From NCBI RefSeq assembly GCF_002261215.1, contig NZ_NEVS01000004.1, forward strand, positions 2,604,001-2,668,000: a stretch of DNA of 64,000 bases. Direction: 5' to 3'. The notes beneath the pieces were generated by a model. It was not told the DNA's origin. It saw only the letters and a program-made list of their open reading frames with translations, and ran no database searches. Shown here in pieces: positions 44,609-53,066 of this stretch. Source of the stretch: Bordetella genomosp. 11. Its GTDB lineage: Bacteria > Pseudomonadota > Gammaproteobacteria > Burkholderiales > Burkholderiaceae_B. Position 1 is the first letter of the stretch, and every line of letters starts with the position of its first letter. The position numbers and the translations under genes were made by a program.

Positions 44609-45151
44609 TCAATGGGATTTGAAATAATCGAACGGCTCGCGGCAGCCGTTGCAGCGATACAGGGCACGGCAGGACGTGGCGCCGAAGCCGCTGAGCATGC
44701 GCGTGTCCATGGAGCCGCAATGCGGGCAGGCCACCGCGGGCGCCGCGCGCCGGGCAATGCCGGAGACGTCGATGGCGCGTTGCGCCGGCGGCGCGATGCC
44801 TTCGGCCAGCAAGGCCCGCCGGCCCCGCTCCGAGAGCCAGTCGGTCGTCCAGGCGGGCGCCAGCCGCGTGCGCACCGATACCGCCGGGATACCGTGGCCG
44901 CGCAACACCCATTCGATATCCTGAGTGATTTCACGCATGGCGGGACAACCGGAATACGTGGGCGTGATGGTGACCACGCAGACGGGAGCGGCATCCGGCC
45001 CTTCCCAGGCGATGTCGCGCACGATGCCCAGGTCGGTGACCGACAGCGCGGGCATTTCCGGATCCCGCACGGCATCCAGCCAACGCGCGATGCATTCCGG
45101 CGCGATCCGCGACGCCGGTGCCTGGGCCTGCGGCAGGACGGGCGCTACCAT
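44609..45151 (-). CDS. paaD: Phenylacetate degradation protein PaaD (Fe-S assembly type)
   Basis: PaaD is a DUF59/SUF-T-like protein thought to mature the PaaE or oxygenase metal centres. In 180 aa it has the N-terminal domain with AVRDPEMPALSVTDLGIVRD and TPTYSGCPAM, and a C-terminal zinc-ribbon-like part with CPHCGS and CNGCREPFDYFK. The ATG at 45149-45151 overlaps the paaC stop. The Cys in YSGCP is the conserved one of the family. Confidence 0.93.
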   Translation of the reverse strand: MVAPVLPQAQAPASRIAPECIARWLDAVRDPEMPALSVTDLGIVRDIAWEGPDAAPVCVVTITPTYSGCPAMREITQDIEWVLRGHGIPAVSVRTRLAPAWTTDWLSERGRRALLAEGIAPPAQRAIDVSGIARRAAPAVACPHCGSMDTRMLSGFGATSCRALYRCNGCREPFDYFKSH

Positions 45152-45909
45152 GCGGCCCCCGGATAAGCGCGTTGCAGGAACTGCATTTCGGCCAGCAAGG
45201 GCCCCAGCGCCTCGGTGTGCCGTCCCTGCCGTCCACCGCGATAGGCGGCGTGACGCGCCAGCGCTTCGTCCGGCAAGGCCAGGGTGGCTTCTTCCAGCAC
45301 CGCGCGTACCTGCGCCAGCCAGGGATCCCGCAGCTCGGCAAGCGGGCAGGCGATACCGCGCCGGCAGGCTTGCGCGTCGGTGTCGTCGTCGGCGAAGAGT
45401 TCGCCCGTATAGGGCCACGCGGCATCCACGGCCGCCTGCATGCGGCCGTGGCTTTCCGGCGTGCCATCGCCCAGGCGCACGACGATATCGGCGGAACGGC
45501 GCGCATGGTATGCCGCCTCCTTTACCGCTTTTTCCGCGATAGCCGCCACCCGAGGCTCGGACGACGACGACAGCCGGTCCAAAAGAAAGTAGTGCCAGGT
45601 ATCGAAAAAGAACTGGCGCGCCATCGTATCGCCATAGTCGCCATTGGGCCTTTCCACCAGCAGCGCATTGCGAAACTCATGGGCGTCGCGCAGATAGGCA
45701 AGCTGGTCTTCATCGCGCCCCGCCCCTTCCGCCTCGGCGGCCAGCGTCAGCCACAGGCGGGCCTGCCCCAGCAGGTCCAGCGCCGTATTGGTAAGCGCCA
45801 GGTCTTCTTCCAGGATGGGGCCGTGGCCGCACCAGGCGGACAGCCTTTGCGACAGGATCAGCGTCGTATCGCCCATGCGCAGCGCGAAATCGAACAGACA
45901 GCGGTCCAT
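45145..45909 (-). CDS. paaC: Phenylacetyl-CoA epoxidase structural subunit PaaC
   Basis: PaaC pairs with PaaA in the heterotetrameric core of the epoxidase but lacks a working metal site. The 254-aa ferritin-like four-helix protein shows LALTNTALDLLGQARLWL, DTWHYFLLDRL and KEAAYHARRSADIVVRLGDG. The stop overlaps paaD and it follows paaB by 10 nt, so stoichiometric production is likely. Confidence 0.94.
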   Translation of the reverse strand: MDRCLFDFALRMGDTTLILSQRLSAWCGHGPILEEDLALTNTALDLLGQARLWLTLAAEAEGAGRDEDQLAYLRDAHEFRNALLVERPNGDYGDTMARQFFFDTWHYFLLDRLSSSSEPRVAAIAEKAVKEAAYHARRSADIVVRLGDGTPESHGRMQAAVDAAWPYTGELFADDDTDAQACRRGIACPLAELRDPWLAQVRAVLEEATLALPDEALARHAAYRGGRQGRHTEALGPLLAEMQFLQRAYPGAAW

Positions 45910-45919
45910 CGTGGGATTC

Positions 45920-46207
45920 CTACATGTGCTTGACTTCGTCGGGCATCGGGAAAAAGGTCGGATGCCGGTAGACCTTGCCGCGGGCGGGATCGAACAGCGC
46001 CGCTTTGTCCGATGGATCGCTGGCCACGATGTCGCTGGCGCGCACCACCCAGATACTCATGCCCTCGTTGCGGCGTGTGTAGACATCGCGGGCATTCATC
46101 AGCGCCATTTCGGCGTCGGGTGCATGCACGCTGCCGACGTGCTTGTGGGCCAGGCCGTGCTGCCCGCGGATGAAGACCTCCCAAAGAGGCCACTGTGTGT
46201 CGTCCAT
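45920..46207 (-). CDS. paaB: Phenylacetyl-CoA epoxidase subunit PaaB
   Basis: PaaB is a small subunit that bridges the PaaAC core and the reductase. The 95-aa protein has the typical WEVFIRGQHGLAHKHVGS and RRNEGMSIWVVRASDI segments and ends MPDEVKHM. It lies between paaA (42 nt) and paaC (10 nt). The length is normal for the family. Confidence 0.95.
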   Translation of the reverse strand: MDDTQWPLWEVFIRGQHGLAHKHVGSVHAPDAEMALMNARDVYTRRNEGMSIWVVRASDIVASDPSDKAALFDPARGKVYRHPTFFPMPDEVKHM

Positions 46208-46249
46208 ACGATCCTCCGTTGCGGCCGCGCGTGTTCCGGGAAGCCGCCG

Positions 46250-47233
46250 TCAGGCGGCCTTGCGCGCCCGCTGTTTTTCGGCATGGGCAGCCATGGCGTC
46301 GCGCACCCAGGCGCCTTCTTCGTGTGCGCGCACGCGCGCCTGCAGGCGTTCGCGGTTGCAGGGCCCATGGCCATCCAGCACGACGCGGAATTCCGTCCAG
46401 TCGATTTCCCCGAAGTCGTAATGCCCTCGTTCCGCGTTCCAGCGCAAGGCCGGATCCGGAATCCGCAAGCCCAGGTATTCCGCCTGCGGCACCGACTGGT
46501 CGACCATCTTCTGGCGCAGCTCGTCATTGGAGAAAAGCTTGATGCGCCAGCGCGTGGAGCGCGCGCTGTTCGGCGATTCCGCGTCGGGCGGCCCGAACAT
46601 CATCAGGGCCGGCCACCACCAGCGATCCAGCGCATCCTGGCACATGGCTTTCTGTTCCGGCGTGCCGTGCAGGCACATCTGGATGAGCAGGTCATAGCCC
46701 TGCCGCTGGTGGAAGGATTCTTCCTTGCAGATGCGGACCATTGCGCGGGCATAGGGCCCGTACGAACAGCGGCACAGCGGAATCTGGTTGATGATGGCCG
46801 AACCGTCCACCAGCCAACCGATCATGCCGATGTCGGCCCACGACAAGGTGGGGTAATTGAAGATGCTCGAATATTTGGCCTTGCCGCTGTGCAGGTCCGC
46901 GATCATCGCGTCGCGCGAGGTGCCCAGGGTTTCGGCGGCGCTGTAAAGATATAGCCCGTGCCCGCACTCGTCCTGCACCTTGGCCAGAAGGATGGCCTTG
47001 CGCTTGAGGGTGGGTGCGCGCGATATCCAGTTGCCCTCCGGCAGCATGCCGACGATCTCGGAGTGCGCATGCTGCGAGATCTGGCGGATCAGCGTCCGGC
47101 GGTAGGCATCCGGCATGGCGTCCCGCGGCTCGACGCGTACGCCGGCGTCGATGCGCTGCTGGAATGCCTGCTCCGCCGGATCCGCATCGGCGACCGCATG
47201 GGAATGCCCGGTTTCTGGTGCGTGCGCGTCCAT
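46250..47233 (-). CDS. paaA: Phenylacetyl-CoA epoxidase catalytic subunit PaaA
   Basis: PaaA holds the diiron centre that epoxidises the aromatic ring of phenylacetyl-CoA. The 327-aa product has the metal-ligand segments [16 protein letters not shown] and [12 protein letters not shown] (E-x2-H pattern) and the substrate region [19 protein letters not shown]. It is the first gene of the minus-strand run and its promoter region holds a long inverted repeat shared with the divergent paaX. Confidence 0.95.
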   Translation of the reverse strand: MDAHAPETGHSHAVADADPAEQAFQQRIDAGVRVEPRDAMPDAYRRTLIRQISQHAHSEIVGMLPEGNWISRAPTLKRKAILLAKVQDECGHGLYLYSAAETLGTSRDAMIADLHSGKAKYSSIFNYPTLSWADIGMIGWLVDGSAIINQIPLCRCSYGPYARAMVRICKEESFHQRQGYDLLIQMCLHGTPEQKAMCQDALDRWWWPALMMFGPPDAESPNSARSTRWRIKLFSNDELRQKMVDQSVPQAEYLGLRIPDPALRWNAERGHYDFGEIDWTEFRVVLDGHGPCNRERLQARVRAHEEGAWVRDAMAAHAEKQRARKAA

Positions 47234-47287
47234 GGTGCTTGTCTCCTGCCCGCGTCTTTGACGTCATGACGATGCAACGATTATTTA

Positions 47288-47322
47288 ATACAGAAATTTG
47301 TCTGTCAAACGTATTTCTGTAT
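47288..47322. promoter_or_regulatory. Long inverted repeat between paaA and paaX (candidate PaaX operator)
   Basis: ATACAGAAAT (47288-47297) and ATTTCTGTAT (47313-47322) are perfect 10-bp inverted arms around 15 nt. The site lies 54 nt upstream of the paaA start and 56 nt upstream of the paaX start. Known PaaX operators are also widely spaced inverted arms, though with a different E. coli sequence. A PaaX dimer bound here could block both promoters. Confidence 0.65.
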
Positions 47323-47378
47323 CACATTGGTTTTATGTATCATGTCGCGGTCGTCCATACAGGCCCGTCTTCCTTCCC

Positions 47379-48314
47379 ATGGCCCCTGCCGCGTCCGCGC
47401 TGGAACGCCTTACCGCCCGCCTGATCGCGGCCGACCCGCCGCGCGCCAAATCGCTCTGCGTCAGCCTGCTGGGCGACGCGATGGAGCCGCACGGCGGGGC
47501 GATCTGGCTGGGCGACCTGATCGCCTTGCTGCAGCCGCTGGGCATCAATGAACGACTGTTGCGCACCAGCGTATTCCGCCTGGTCGCCGAAGGGTGGCTG
47601 CACGCCGAACGGCATGGCCGCCGCAGCCTGTACCGGCTGTCCGCCCAGGGCGCGCGCCACACGTCGCATGCCGCGCAGCGTATTTACCAGGCGTCCGAAC
47701 CAGCCTGGAACGGCGAGTGGACGCTGGTCGTCATCCCGCGCACGAACAACGGGCTGGCCGAACGCGCCGAACTGCGGCGGGCGCTGGAATGGGAAGGCTA
47801 TGGCATGGTCGCGCCCGGCGTGTTCGCCCACCCCCGCGGGCAACCGGATGCCGCCGGAGGCATCCTCGAATCGCTGGGCATAGCGGACAAGGCGGTGGTG
47901 CTGGCCGGGCGCGATCTGCCCGGCGTGGGTGCCCTGCCCCTGGCAGCGCTGGCGTCGCAATGCTGGAACCTGGGCGAACTGGCGGACCAGTACCGCGAAT
48001 TCATCCACCAGTTCACGCCGCTGGAGAAAACGCTGAACGGCCAGGACCGGGTCGCGCCGCCGGCGGCGGCCGCTTTCGCCGCCCGTATGCTGCTGCTTCA
48101 CCGGTGGCGGCGCATCGTGCTGCACGATCCGCGCTTGCCCGCGGACATGCTGGCGCCGGACTGGCCGGGACATCCGGCCCGGGCCCTGTGCCGCAGCCTG
48201 TATTGGGGCCTGTTCGATGCCTCGGAGGCCCATCTGCAAACCATCGCTGGGCACGGCGATGGCCACTTCCGGCCCCTGGCGGCCGACGCACTGCGCCGTT
48301 TCGGGGGACGCTAG
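47379..48314 (+). CDS. paaX: Phenylacetate repressor PaaX
   Basis: PaaX represses the phenylacetate genes until phenylacetyl-CoA binds. The 311-aa product has an N-terminal winged helix (AKSLCVSLLGDAMEPHGGAI, RLLRTSVFRLVAEGWLHAE), the PaaX middle domain (WTLVVIP, LEWEGYGMVAPGVFAHPRG) and the C-terminal domain (LLLHRWRRIVLHDPRLPADM). The ATG at 47379 starts the family homology. It diverges from paaA across a palindromic site and is the only regulator near the cluster. Confidence 0.92.
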   Translation: MAPAASALERLTARLIAADPPRAKSLCVSLLGDAMEPHGGAIWLGDLIALLQPLGINERLLRTSVFRLVAEGWLHAERHGRRSLYRLSAQGARHTSHAAQRIYQASEPAWNGEWTLVVIPRTNNGLAERAELRRALEWEGYGMVAPGVFAHPRGQPDAAGGILESLGIADKAVVLAGRDLPGVGALPLAALASQCWNLGELADQYREFIHQFTPLEKTLNGQDRVAPPAAAAFAARMLLLHRWRRIVLHDPRLPADMLAPDWPGHPARALCRSLYWGLFDASEAHLQTIAGHGDGHFRPLAADALRRFGGR

Positions 48315-48362
48315 CGATGCGGGCCGGCGCGGCCGCCGTCCCGGGCGTTCGCCATGCCGGCG

Positions 48363-48908
48363 TCACACCTTGAGGAAATGCTCGCGGTAGTGCTTCAGCT
48401 CGTCGATGGAATCGTGGATGTCGGCCAGGGCTTCATGCCGGCTTTTTTTCTCGAAACTTTTGTAGACGTCCGGCCGCCAGCGGCGCGCCAGTTCCTTCAA
48501 AGTGCTGACATCCAGGTTGCGGTAATGGAAGAATTGCTCCAGCCGGGGCATATAGCGGAACATGAAGCGCCGGTCCTGGCTGATGGTGTTGCCGCACAGC
48601 GGCGACTTGCCGGCCGGGACGTGTTGCGACAGAAAGGCGATCAGGATGTCTTCGGCCTGGGCTTCGCTGATGGTGGACGCCTTCACCTTGTCGATAAGGC
48701 CGCTTTTCCCGTGAGTGGACTTGTTCCAATTGTCCATCGCGTCCAGCAGGCTGTCGGGCTGGTGTATGGCCAGCGCCGGCCCTTCGGCCACGATGGTCAG
48801 GTCCGGCTCCGTCACCACCACGGCCACTTCGATAATGCGTTCTTTTTCCGGATCCAGGCCCGTCATCTCCATGTCGAGCCAGACCAGGCGGTTCTCGTTC
48901 AGAGCCAT
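48363..48908 (-). CDS. orn: Oligoribonuclease
   Basis: Orn degrades dinucleotides and other very short RNAs, including pGpG from c-di-GMP turnover. The 181-aa DnaQ-fold exonuclease shows the DEDD-type acidic residues in [20 protein letters not shown], split as [10 protein letters not shown] and [10 protein letters not shown], plus [12 protein letters not shown] and [15 protein letters not shown] chose the ATG at 48906-48908 by homology. It diverges from the M48 protease gene. Confidence 0.95.
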   Translation of the reverse strand: MALNENRLVWLDMEMTGLDPEKERIIEVAVVVTEPDLTIVAEGPALAIHQPDSLLDAMDNWNKSTHGKSGLIDKVKASTISEAQAEDILIAFLSQHVPAGKSPLCGNTISQDRRFMFRYMPRLEQFFHYRNLDVSTLKELARRWRPDVYKSFEKKSRHEALADIHDSIDELKHYREHFLKV

Positions 48909-48966
48909 ATAATTTGCCTTTTGAAAATCCGATTTTCTCATATCGGTTTCCCAGCCCGGACCATTC

Positions 48967-50217
48967 ATGCTGACACTGCTGTTCGTTGCACTCCTGCTCG
49001 TCGATATCGGCATCAGGCTCTGGCTGTCCACGCGGCAAATCCGCCATGTCGCCCGCCACCGGGACCGCGTGCCCTCCGAATTCTCCAGCCGCATCGGGCT
49101 GGCCAGCCACCAGCGGGCCGCCGACTACACGGTCGCGCGCGTCCGGCTGGGTATCGTGGAACGCGTTTTCGACGCCGCGGTGCTGATCGCCCTGACTTTG
49201 CTTGGCGGGCTCCAGGCCATCGACCTGTTTGCCGGGCGGCTGACGGACAACGACTTCCTGCGCCAGCTGCTGCTGCTGGTCATCACCGGACTGCTGCTGG
49301 GCGTGCTGGAACTGCCCTTCACCGTGTGGCGGCAGTTCAGGCTGGAAGCGCGCTTCGGGTTCAACCGGATGACGCCGGCCCTGTTCGTCTCGGACATGCT
49401 CAAGGGGATACTGCTGACCGCCGCGATCGGCCTGCCGCTGGTGGCTGCCATCCTCTGGCTGATGGGCAAGGCCGGCTCGCTGTGGTGGATCTGGGCCTGG
49501 GGTGTATGGGTGGGATTCAGCCTGCTGACGCTGCTACTGTTTCCCATGGTCATCGCTCCCCTGTTCAACAAGTTCACGCCGCTGGCCGACCAGGACCTGT
49601 CCGCCCGCATCCGGAAACTGGTGCAGCGTTGCGGGTTCGCCATCAACGGGCTATTCGTCATGGACGGATCGCGGCGCTCCGGCCACGGCAACGCGTATTT
49701 CACCGGCTTCGGCAAGTCCCGCCGCATCGTTTTCTTCGACACCCTGCTGGCGCGCCTGAACGGCGACGAGATCGAAGCGGTGCTGGCCCACGAACTCGGG
49801 CACTTCGCGCGGCGGCACATCACCCGCCGTATCGCGCTCAGCTTCGCTCTCGCCCTGGGATTCTTCGCGCTATTGGGATGGCTGGCCCGCCAGCCCTGGT
49901 TCTACGAGCAACTGGGCGTCCTGCCGCGCCTGGACGGCCGCAACGATGCGATGGCGCTGCTGCTCTTCTTCCTGGTCGTGCCGGTCTTCACGTTCCTGTT
50001 CACGCCCATCGCCAGTTGGTACTCGCGGCGCGACGAGTTCCAGGCCGACGACTACGCGGCACGCCAGAGTTCCGCCGACCAACTGGTGTCGGCGCTGGTC
50101 AAGCTGTATGACGACAACGCAGCCACGTTGACGCCGGATCCCGTGCATTCCGCGTTCTACGACAGCCATCCTCCGGCGGCGGTGCGCATCCGCCATCTGG
50201 CCGCGGCCGCTCGATGA
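48967..50217 (+). CDS. M48-family membrane metalloprotease (Ste24-like)
   Basis: A 416-aa inner-membrane protein with several membrane segments and the zinc site [10 protein letters not shown] (HExxH) plus the third ligand in [11 protein letters not shown]. The N-terminal [13 protein letters not shown] and [14 protein letters not shown] segments match CAAX-protease-like Ste24 homologues common in betaproteobacteria. A role in membrane protein quality control is likely; bacterial members do not process prenylated proteins. It is coupled to rsgA by ATGA and diverges from orn. Confidence 0.9.
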   Translation: MLTLLFVALLLVDIGIRLWLSTRQIRHVARHRDRVPSEFSSRIGLASHQRAADYTVARVRLGIVERVFDAAVLIALTLLGGLQAIDLFAGRLTDNDFLRQLLLLVITGLLLGVLELPFTVWRQFRLEARFGFNRMTPALFVSDMLKGILLTAAIGLPLVAAILWLMGKAGSLWWIWAWGVWVGFSLLTLLLFPMVIAPLFNKFTPLADQDLSARIRKLVQRCGFAINGLFVMDGSRRSGHGNAYFTGFGKSRRIVFFDTLLARLNGDEIEAVLAHELGHFARRHITRRIALSFALALGFFALLGWLARQPWFYEQLGVLPRLDGRNDAMALLLFFLVVPVFTFLFTPIASWYSRRDEFQADDYAARQSSADQLVSALVKLYDDNAATLTPDPVHSAFYDSHPPAAVRIRHLAAAAR

Positions 50218-51242
50218 ACCGCCCCTATCGTCCTTCCCGCCCGGGCCGCCAGGATGCCGCCACCATCGCGCAAGCGGACAAGGCCAAACCCAGGATCCGG
50301 GAGACGGGCGAGGAAGCGGACCCCGGCGGCCCCGCTGGCGTTTCCCCCACCGGCCTGCTGGAAGGCCGCATCGTTGCCGCCCATGGACGGCATTATCTGG
50401 TCGAAATGGCCGACGGCGCGCTGCGGCAGTGTTTTCCACGCGGCAAGAAAGCCGGCGCTGCCGTGGGCGATCGGGTGCGCATCGCTCCGCAGGGCCGCGA
50501 CGAAGGCGCCATCGAGCAGATCCTGCCGCGCAGCAACCTGCTGTACCGCTCCGACGAGATGCGCGCCAAGCAATTCGCCGCGAATGTCGATCGGCTGTTC
50601 ATCGTCGTGGCCGTCCTGCCGACCTTCTCCGACGACCTCGCCGGCCGCGCGCTGGCGGGGGCGTGGAGCGCGGGCATCACGCCATTGATTGTCCTGAACA
50701 AGATCGATCTGCACGAGGGCCTGGACGAGGCACGCGCCAGGCTGGCGCCCCTGGCCCGCCTGGGGGTACCCGTGCTGGAAGTCAGCGCCCTGCAGCCCGA
50801 GGCGGCGCGCCAGACGCTATACCCGCATATGAAGGGACATGTCAGCCTGCTGCTGGGCCAGAGCGGCATGGGCAAATCGACGCTGCTCAATGACCTGATA
50901 CCCGGGACCAATGCCGCCACGCGCGAACATTCGATCGCCTTGGACATGGGCAGGCATACCACGACCAGCACGCGCCTTTACCATCTGCCCGAAGGCGGAG
51001 ACCTGATCGATTCCCCGGGCTTCCAGGCGTTCGGCCTGCAGCATCTGTCGCGCGAGGAAATCGAACGGGGTTTTCCGGAGTTCGCCCCCTACGCGGCGCA
51101 ATGCCGCTTCTACAACTGCACGCACCAGCACGAGCCCGGCTGCGGTGTCCTGCAAGCGCTTGCGGAAAAGCGGATCGACCCGGCCCGCCACGCCCTGTAC
51201 CTGCGCATCCTGAACGAAAACGCCGCGGCACCGCGCTATTGA
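50214..51242 (+). CDS. rsgA: Ribosome-assembly GTPase RsgA
   Basis: RsgA is a circularly permuted GTPase that checks late 30S subunit maturation. The 342-aa product has an OB-fold (GRIVAAHGRHYLVEMADG), the permuted GTPase motifs (NKIDLHEGL first, then GQSGMGKSTLLNDL, then DSPGFQAFGL) and a zinc finger near CRFYNCTHQHEPGCGV. The N-terminal 45 residues are basic and disordered. Its ATG overlaps the protease stop, an arrangement also typical of this family with orn nearby. Confidence 0.95.
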   Translation: MNRPYRPSRPGRQDAATIAQADKAKPRIRETGEEADPGGPAGVSPTGLLEGRIVAAHGRHYLVEMADGALRQCFPRGKKAGAAVGDRVRIAPQGRDEGAIEQILPRSNLLYRSDEMRAKQFAANVDRLFIVVAVLPTFSDDLAGRALAGAWSAGITPLIVLNKIDLHEGLDEARARLAPLARLGVPVLEVSALQPEAARQTLYPHMKGHVSLLLGQSGMGKSTLLNDLIPGTNAATREHSIALDMGRHTTTSTRLYHLPEGGDLIDSPGFQAFGLQHLSREEIERGFPEFAPYAAQCRFYNCTHQHEPGCGVLQALAEKRIDPARHALYLRILNENAAAPRY

Positions 51243-51275
51243 AGGCGGCGGGCGATCGCCCGCCTGCCCCGGCCT

Positions 51276-52019
51276 TTATTCGGGCGGGGTATCGCGCGCG
51301 GCGGGGTCGCACAGCATGTGATAAAGGTTGCGCAACATCGCCGCCGTGGCGCCCCAGATGAAATACCTGCCCCACGGCATCGAGTAGTACTTTCGCACAC
51401 GGCCGTCCGGGAGTTCGACGCGATGCAGGCGATGATTGGCCGGATCCGTGATGAAGGACAGCGGCACTTCGAAAATCTCCGCGACTTCGAAGGGGTCGGG
51501 CACGAGCTCGAAGCCCGGCCGAACCAGTCCCACCGCGGGGGTGATGGAAAACCCGGTGGACGTCAGATACGCGGGCATCGTGCCCAGCACCTCGACCCAT
51601 TCCGGCCCCAGGCCGGTCTCTTCCTGCGCCTCGCGCAGGGCAGCGGCGATCGGGCTGGCATCCGTGTCCTCGATCCGTCCCCCGGGGAAACTGATCTGCC
51701 CCGCGTGATCATGCAGATGGGCGGTACGCTGCGTCAGCATGACGCTTACGCCTTCCTCCCGCATCACCAGCGGGATCAGCACCGCCGCCAGCACGGGCGG
51801 CCCCTCGCGGCCCGGATAGCGCACATCGCCGTTCAGGGGCAGTTGCGCCGGCCAGCCGGCCGGATGCTGCAGCACCCGCCGCAATTCTTCCGCGGCCAGG
51901 GCCTGGGGCGGCACGGGAAGCAAGCCTTCGTTGGCCGCAACCCAGGGCTGCACAGCGGCGTCAAAGGCGGGTCGAACGATGGGACGGCGAGGACGCGACG
52001 AAGCGGGCTGGTCAGGCAT
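51276..52019 (-). CDS. Nudix hydrolase, CoA pyrophosphatase type
   Basis: This family cleaves coenzyme A and its esters to adenosine 3',5'-bisphosphate and phosphopantetheine. The 247-aa protein has the CoA-specific motif TQRTAHLHDHAGQISFPGGR immediately before the Nudix box GGRIEDTDASPIAAALREAQ with EETGLG. I chose the ATG at 52017-52019 (MPDQPASSRP). It lies after the rplS terminator on the same strand, so it probably has its own promoter. Confidence 0.9.
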   Translation of the reverse strand: MPDQPASSRPRRPIVRPAFDAAVQPWVAANEGLLPVPPQALAAEELRRVLQHPAGWPAQLPLNGDVRYPGREGPPVLAAVLIPLVMREEGVSVMLTQRTAHLHDHAGQISFPGGRIEDTDASPIAAALREAQEETGLGPEWVEVLGTMPAYLTSTGFSITPAVGLVRPGFELVPDPFEVAEIFEVPLSFITDPANHRLHRVELPDGRVRKYYSMPWGRYFIWGATAAMLRNLYHMLCDPAARDTPPE

Positions 52020-52087
52020 GAGGGGTAAAGCGCGGAGTGAACGAAAGACGACGATAGGATGCGGATTGAGAATACCCGCTTGAAAAC

Positions 52088-52114
52088 AAAAAGGCACCCG
52101 CTGGGGGTGCCTTT
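52088..52114 (-). terminator. Rho-independent terminator of rplS
   Basis: GGCACCC and GGGTGCC, extended by AAA/TTT, form the stem. Read on the minus strand it ends in TTTTTGTTTT. It lies about 40 nt after the L19 stop. Confidence 0.9.
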
Positions 52115-52151
52115 GCTGATGAGGGGCCGGCGGGCGGCACCATCATCGCGA

Positions 52152-52562
52152 TCAGGACGCTGCGGTCTCGGCAGCCTTGGCCGATTGCGCGGCAGCCTGA
52201 CGGCTGACCAGCTTTTCCTTGATACGAGCGGACTTGCCCGAACGGTCGCGCAGGTAGTACAGCTTGGCGCGGCGAACGTCACCACGGCGCTTCACCTCGA
52301 TAGAGGCGATCTGCGGCGAGTACAACTGGAAGGTCCGTTCCACGGCCTGGCCCGACGAGATCTTGCGCACGATGAAGGCGGAATTCAGCCCACGGTTGCG
52401 CTTGGCGATAACGACGCCTTCGAACGCCTGCACGCGCTTGCGCGTACCTTCGACGACATTGACGTTGACGATCACGGTGTCGCCGGGCGCGAAAGACGGC
52501 ATCGTCTTGTCGGCGGTCAGGCGCTTGATTTCTTCCTGTTCCAGGATATCGATAAGGTTCAT
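52152..52562 (-). CDS. rplS: 50S ribosomal protein L19
   Basis: L19 sits at the 30S-50S interface. The 136-aa product shows the family core [43 protein letters not shown] and [23 protein letters not shown] (split: [23 protein letters not shown]). A short Ala/Lys-rich tail follows. The usual upstream partners rpsP, rimM and trmD are not in the window on this side, so rplS stands alone here. Confidence 0.97.
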   Translation of the reverse strand: MNLIDILEQEEIKRLTADKTMPSFAPGDTVIVNVNVVEGTRKRVQAFEGVVIAKRNRGLNSAFIVRKISSGQAVERTFQLYSPQIASIEVKRRGDVRRAKLYYLRDRSGKSARIKEKLVSRQAAAQSAKAAETAAS

Positions 52563-52688
52563 GAGAACTCCGAAATCATCGTGCCATGCGATTGTTATGA
52601 TGAAAACCTGCGCCGCATGCAGAGGATGACGTTTGGCAAACCGAGCATTCTACATCAAATCAGTAGCTTAGGTAAATCGACCGCCACC

Positions 52689-53042
52689 TCAGAAACCCGC
52701 GGCCGCGCCCAGCCACATCAATGCGGGAATCATCGCGCCCCACATGGCGACCAGCAGGATATCCACCACCATCTGACGCAGCGTAACGTCCTGGCCAGCC
52801 CCGGATGCAACCCCGGATATGGTCCCTGATATGGCCCCGGGCACAGCCCCGGATGTGGATCCGGCGCGCGGCAAGGATGCAGGCGAGGCCGGAAAAGCGC
52901 CAGGCAAAGGCATGACGCCCAGCGCCCCGTCGCGGCGTGCCCGGCGGAACGGCGACAGCAGGTGCCCCCATGCACGGCGCGCGGGCGGTGCGGGCGGAAA
53001 CGGCCATTTGGTCGGGAATTGCGGTTCGGCTGCGAGATTCAT
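52689..53042 (-). CDS. Small membrane protein in a putative SOS operon
   Basis: A 117-aa unrecognised protein. Residues 1-60 are Pro/Arg-rich with no signal peptide. Residues 61-84 are a run of short xxxG repeats (STSG, AVPG, AISG, TISG, VASG) encoded by a 12-bp tandem repeat. Residues 91-114 form a single strong membrane segment (MVVDILLVAMWGAMIPALMW). AAGGAGC precedes the ATG at 53040-53042. It lies 24 nt after the radical SAM gene with its own ribosome site and no terminator between, so it should be co-expressed from the LexA-box promoter. Small membrane proteins in SOS regulons can inhibit division or depolarise membranes; that role here is speculation. Confidence 0.68.
   Translation of the reverse strand: MNLAAEPQFPTKWPFPPAPPARRAWGHLLSPFRRARRDGALGVMPLPGAFPASPASLPRAGSTSGAVPGAISGTISGVASGAGQDVTLRQMVVDILLVAMWGAMIPALMWLGAAAGF
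52799..52858. repeat. Five-copy 12-bp tandem repeat inside the small membrane protein gene
   Basis: Units CCCCGGATGCAA, CCCCGGATATGG, TCCCTGATATGG, CCCCGGGCACAG and CCCCGGATGTGG follow without gaps. Each encodes four residues ending in Gly on the minus strand. The unit length keeps the frame, so copy-number change would alter only linker length. Confidence 0.85.
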
Positions 53043-53066
53043 GCGAGTGCTCCTTGGGAGACATAC

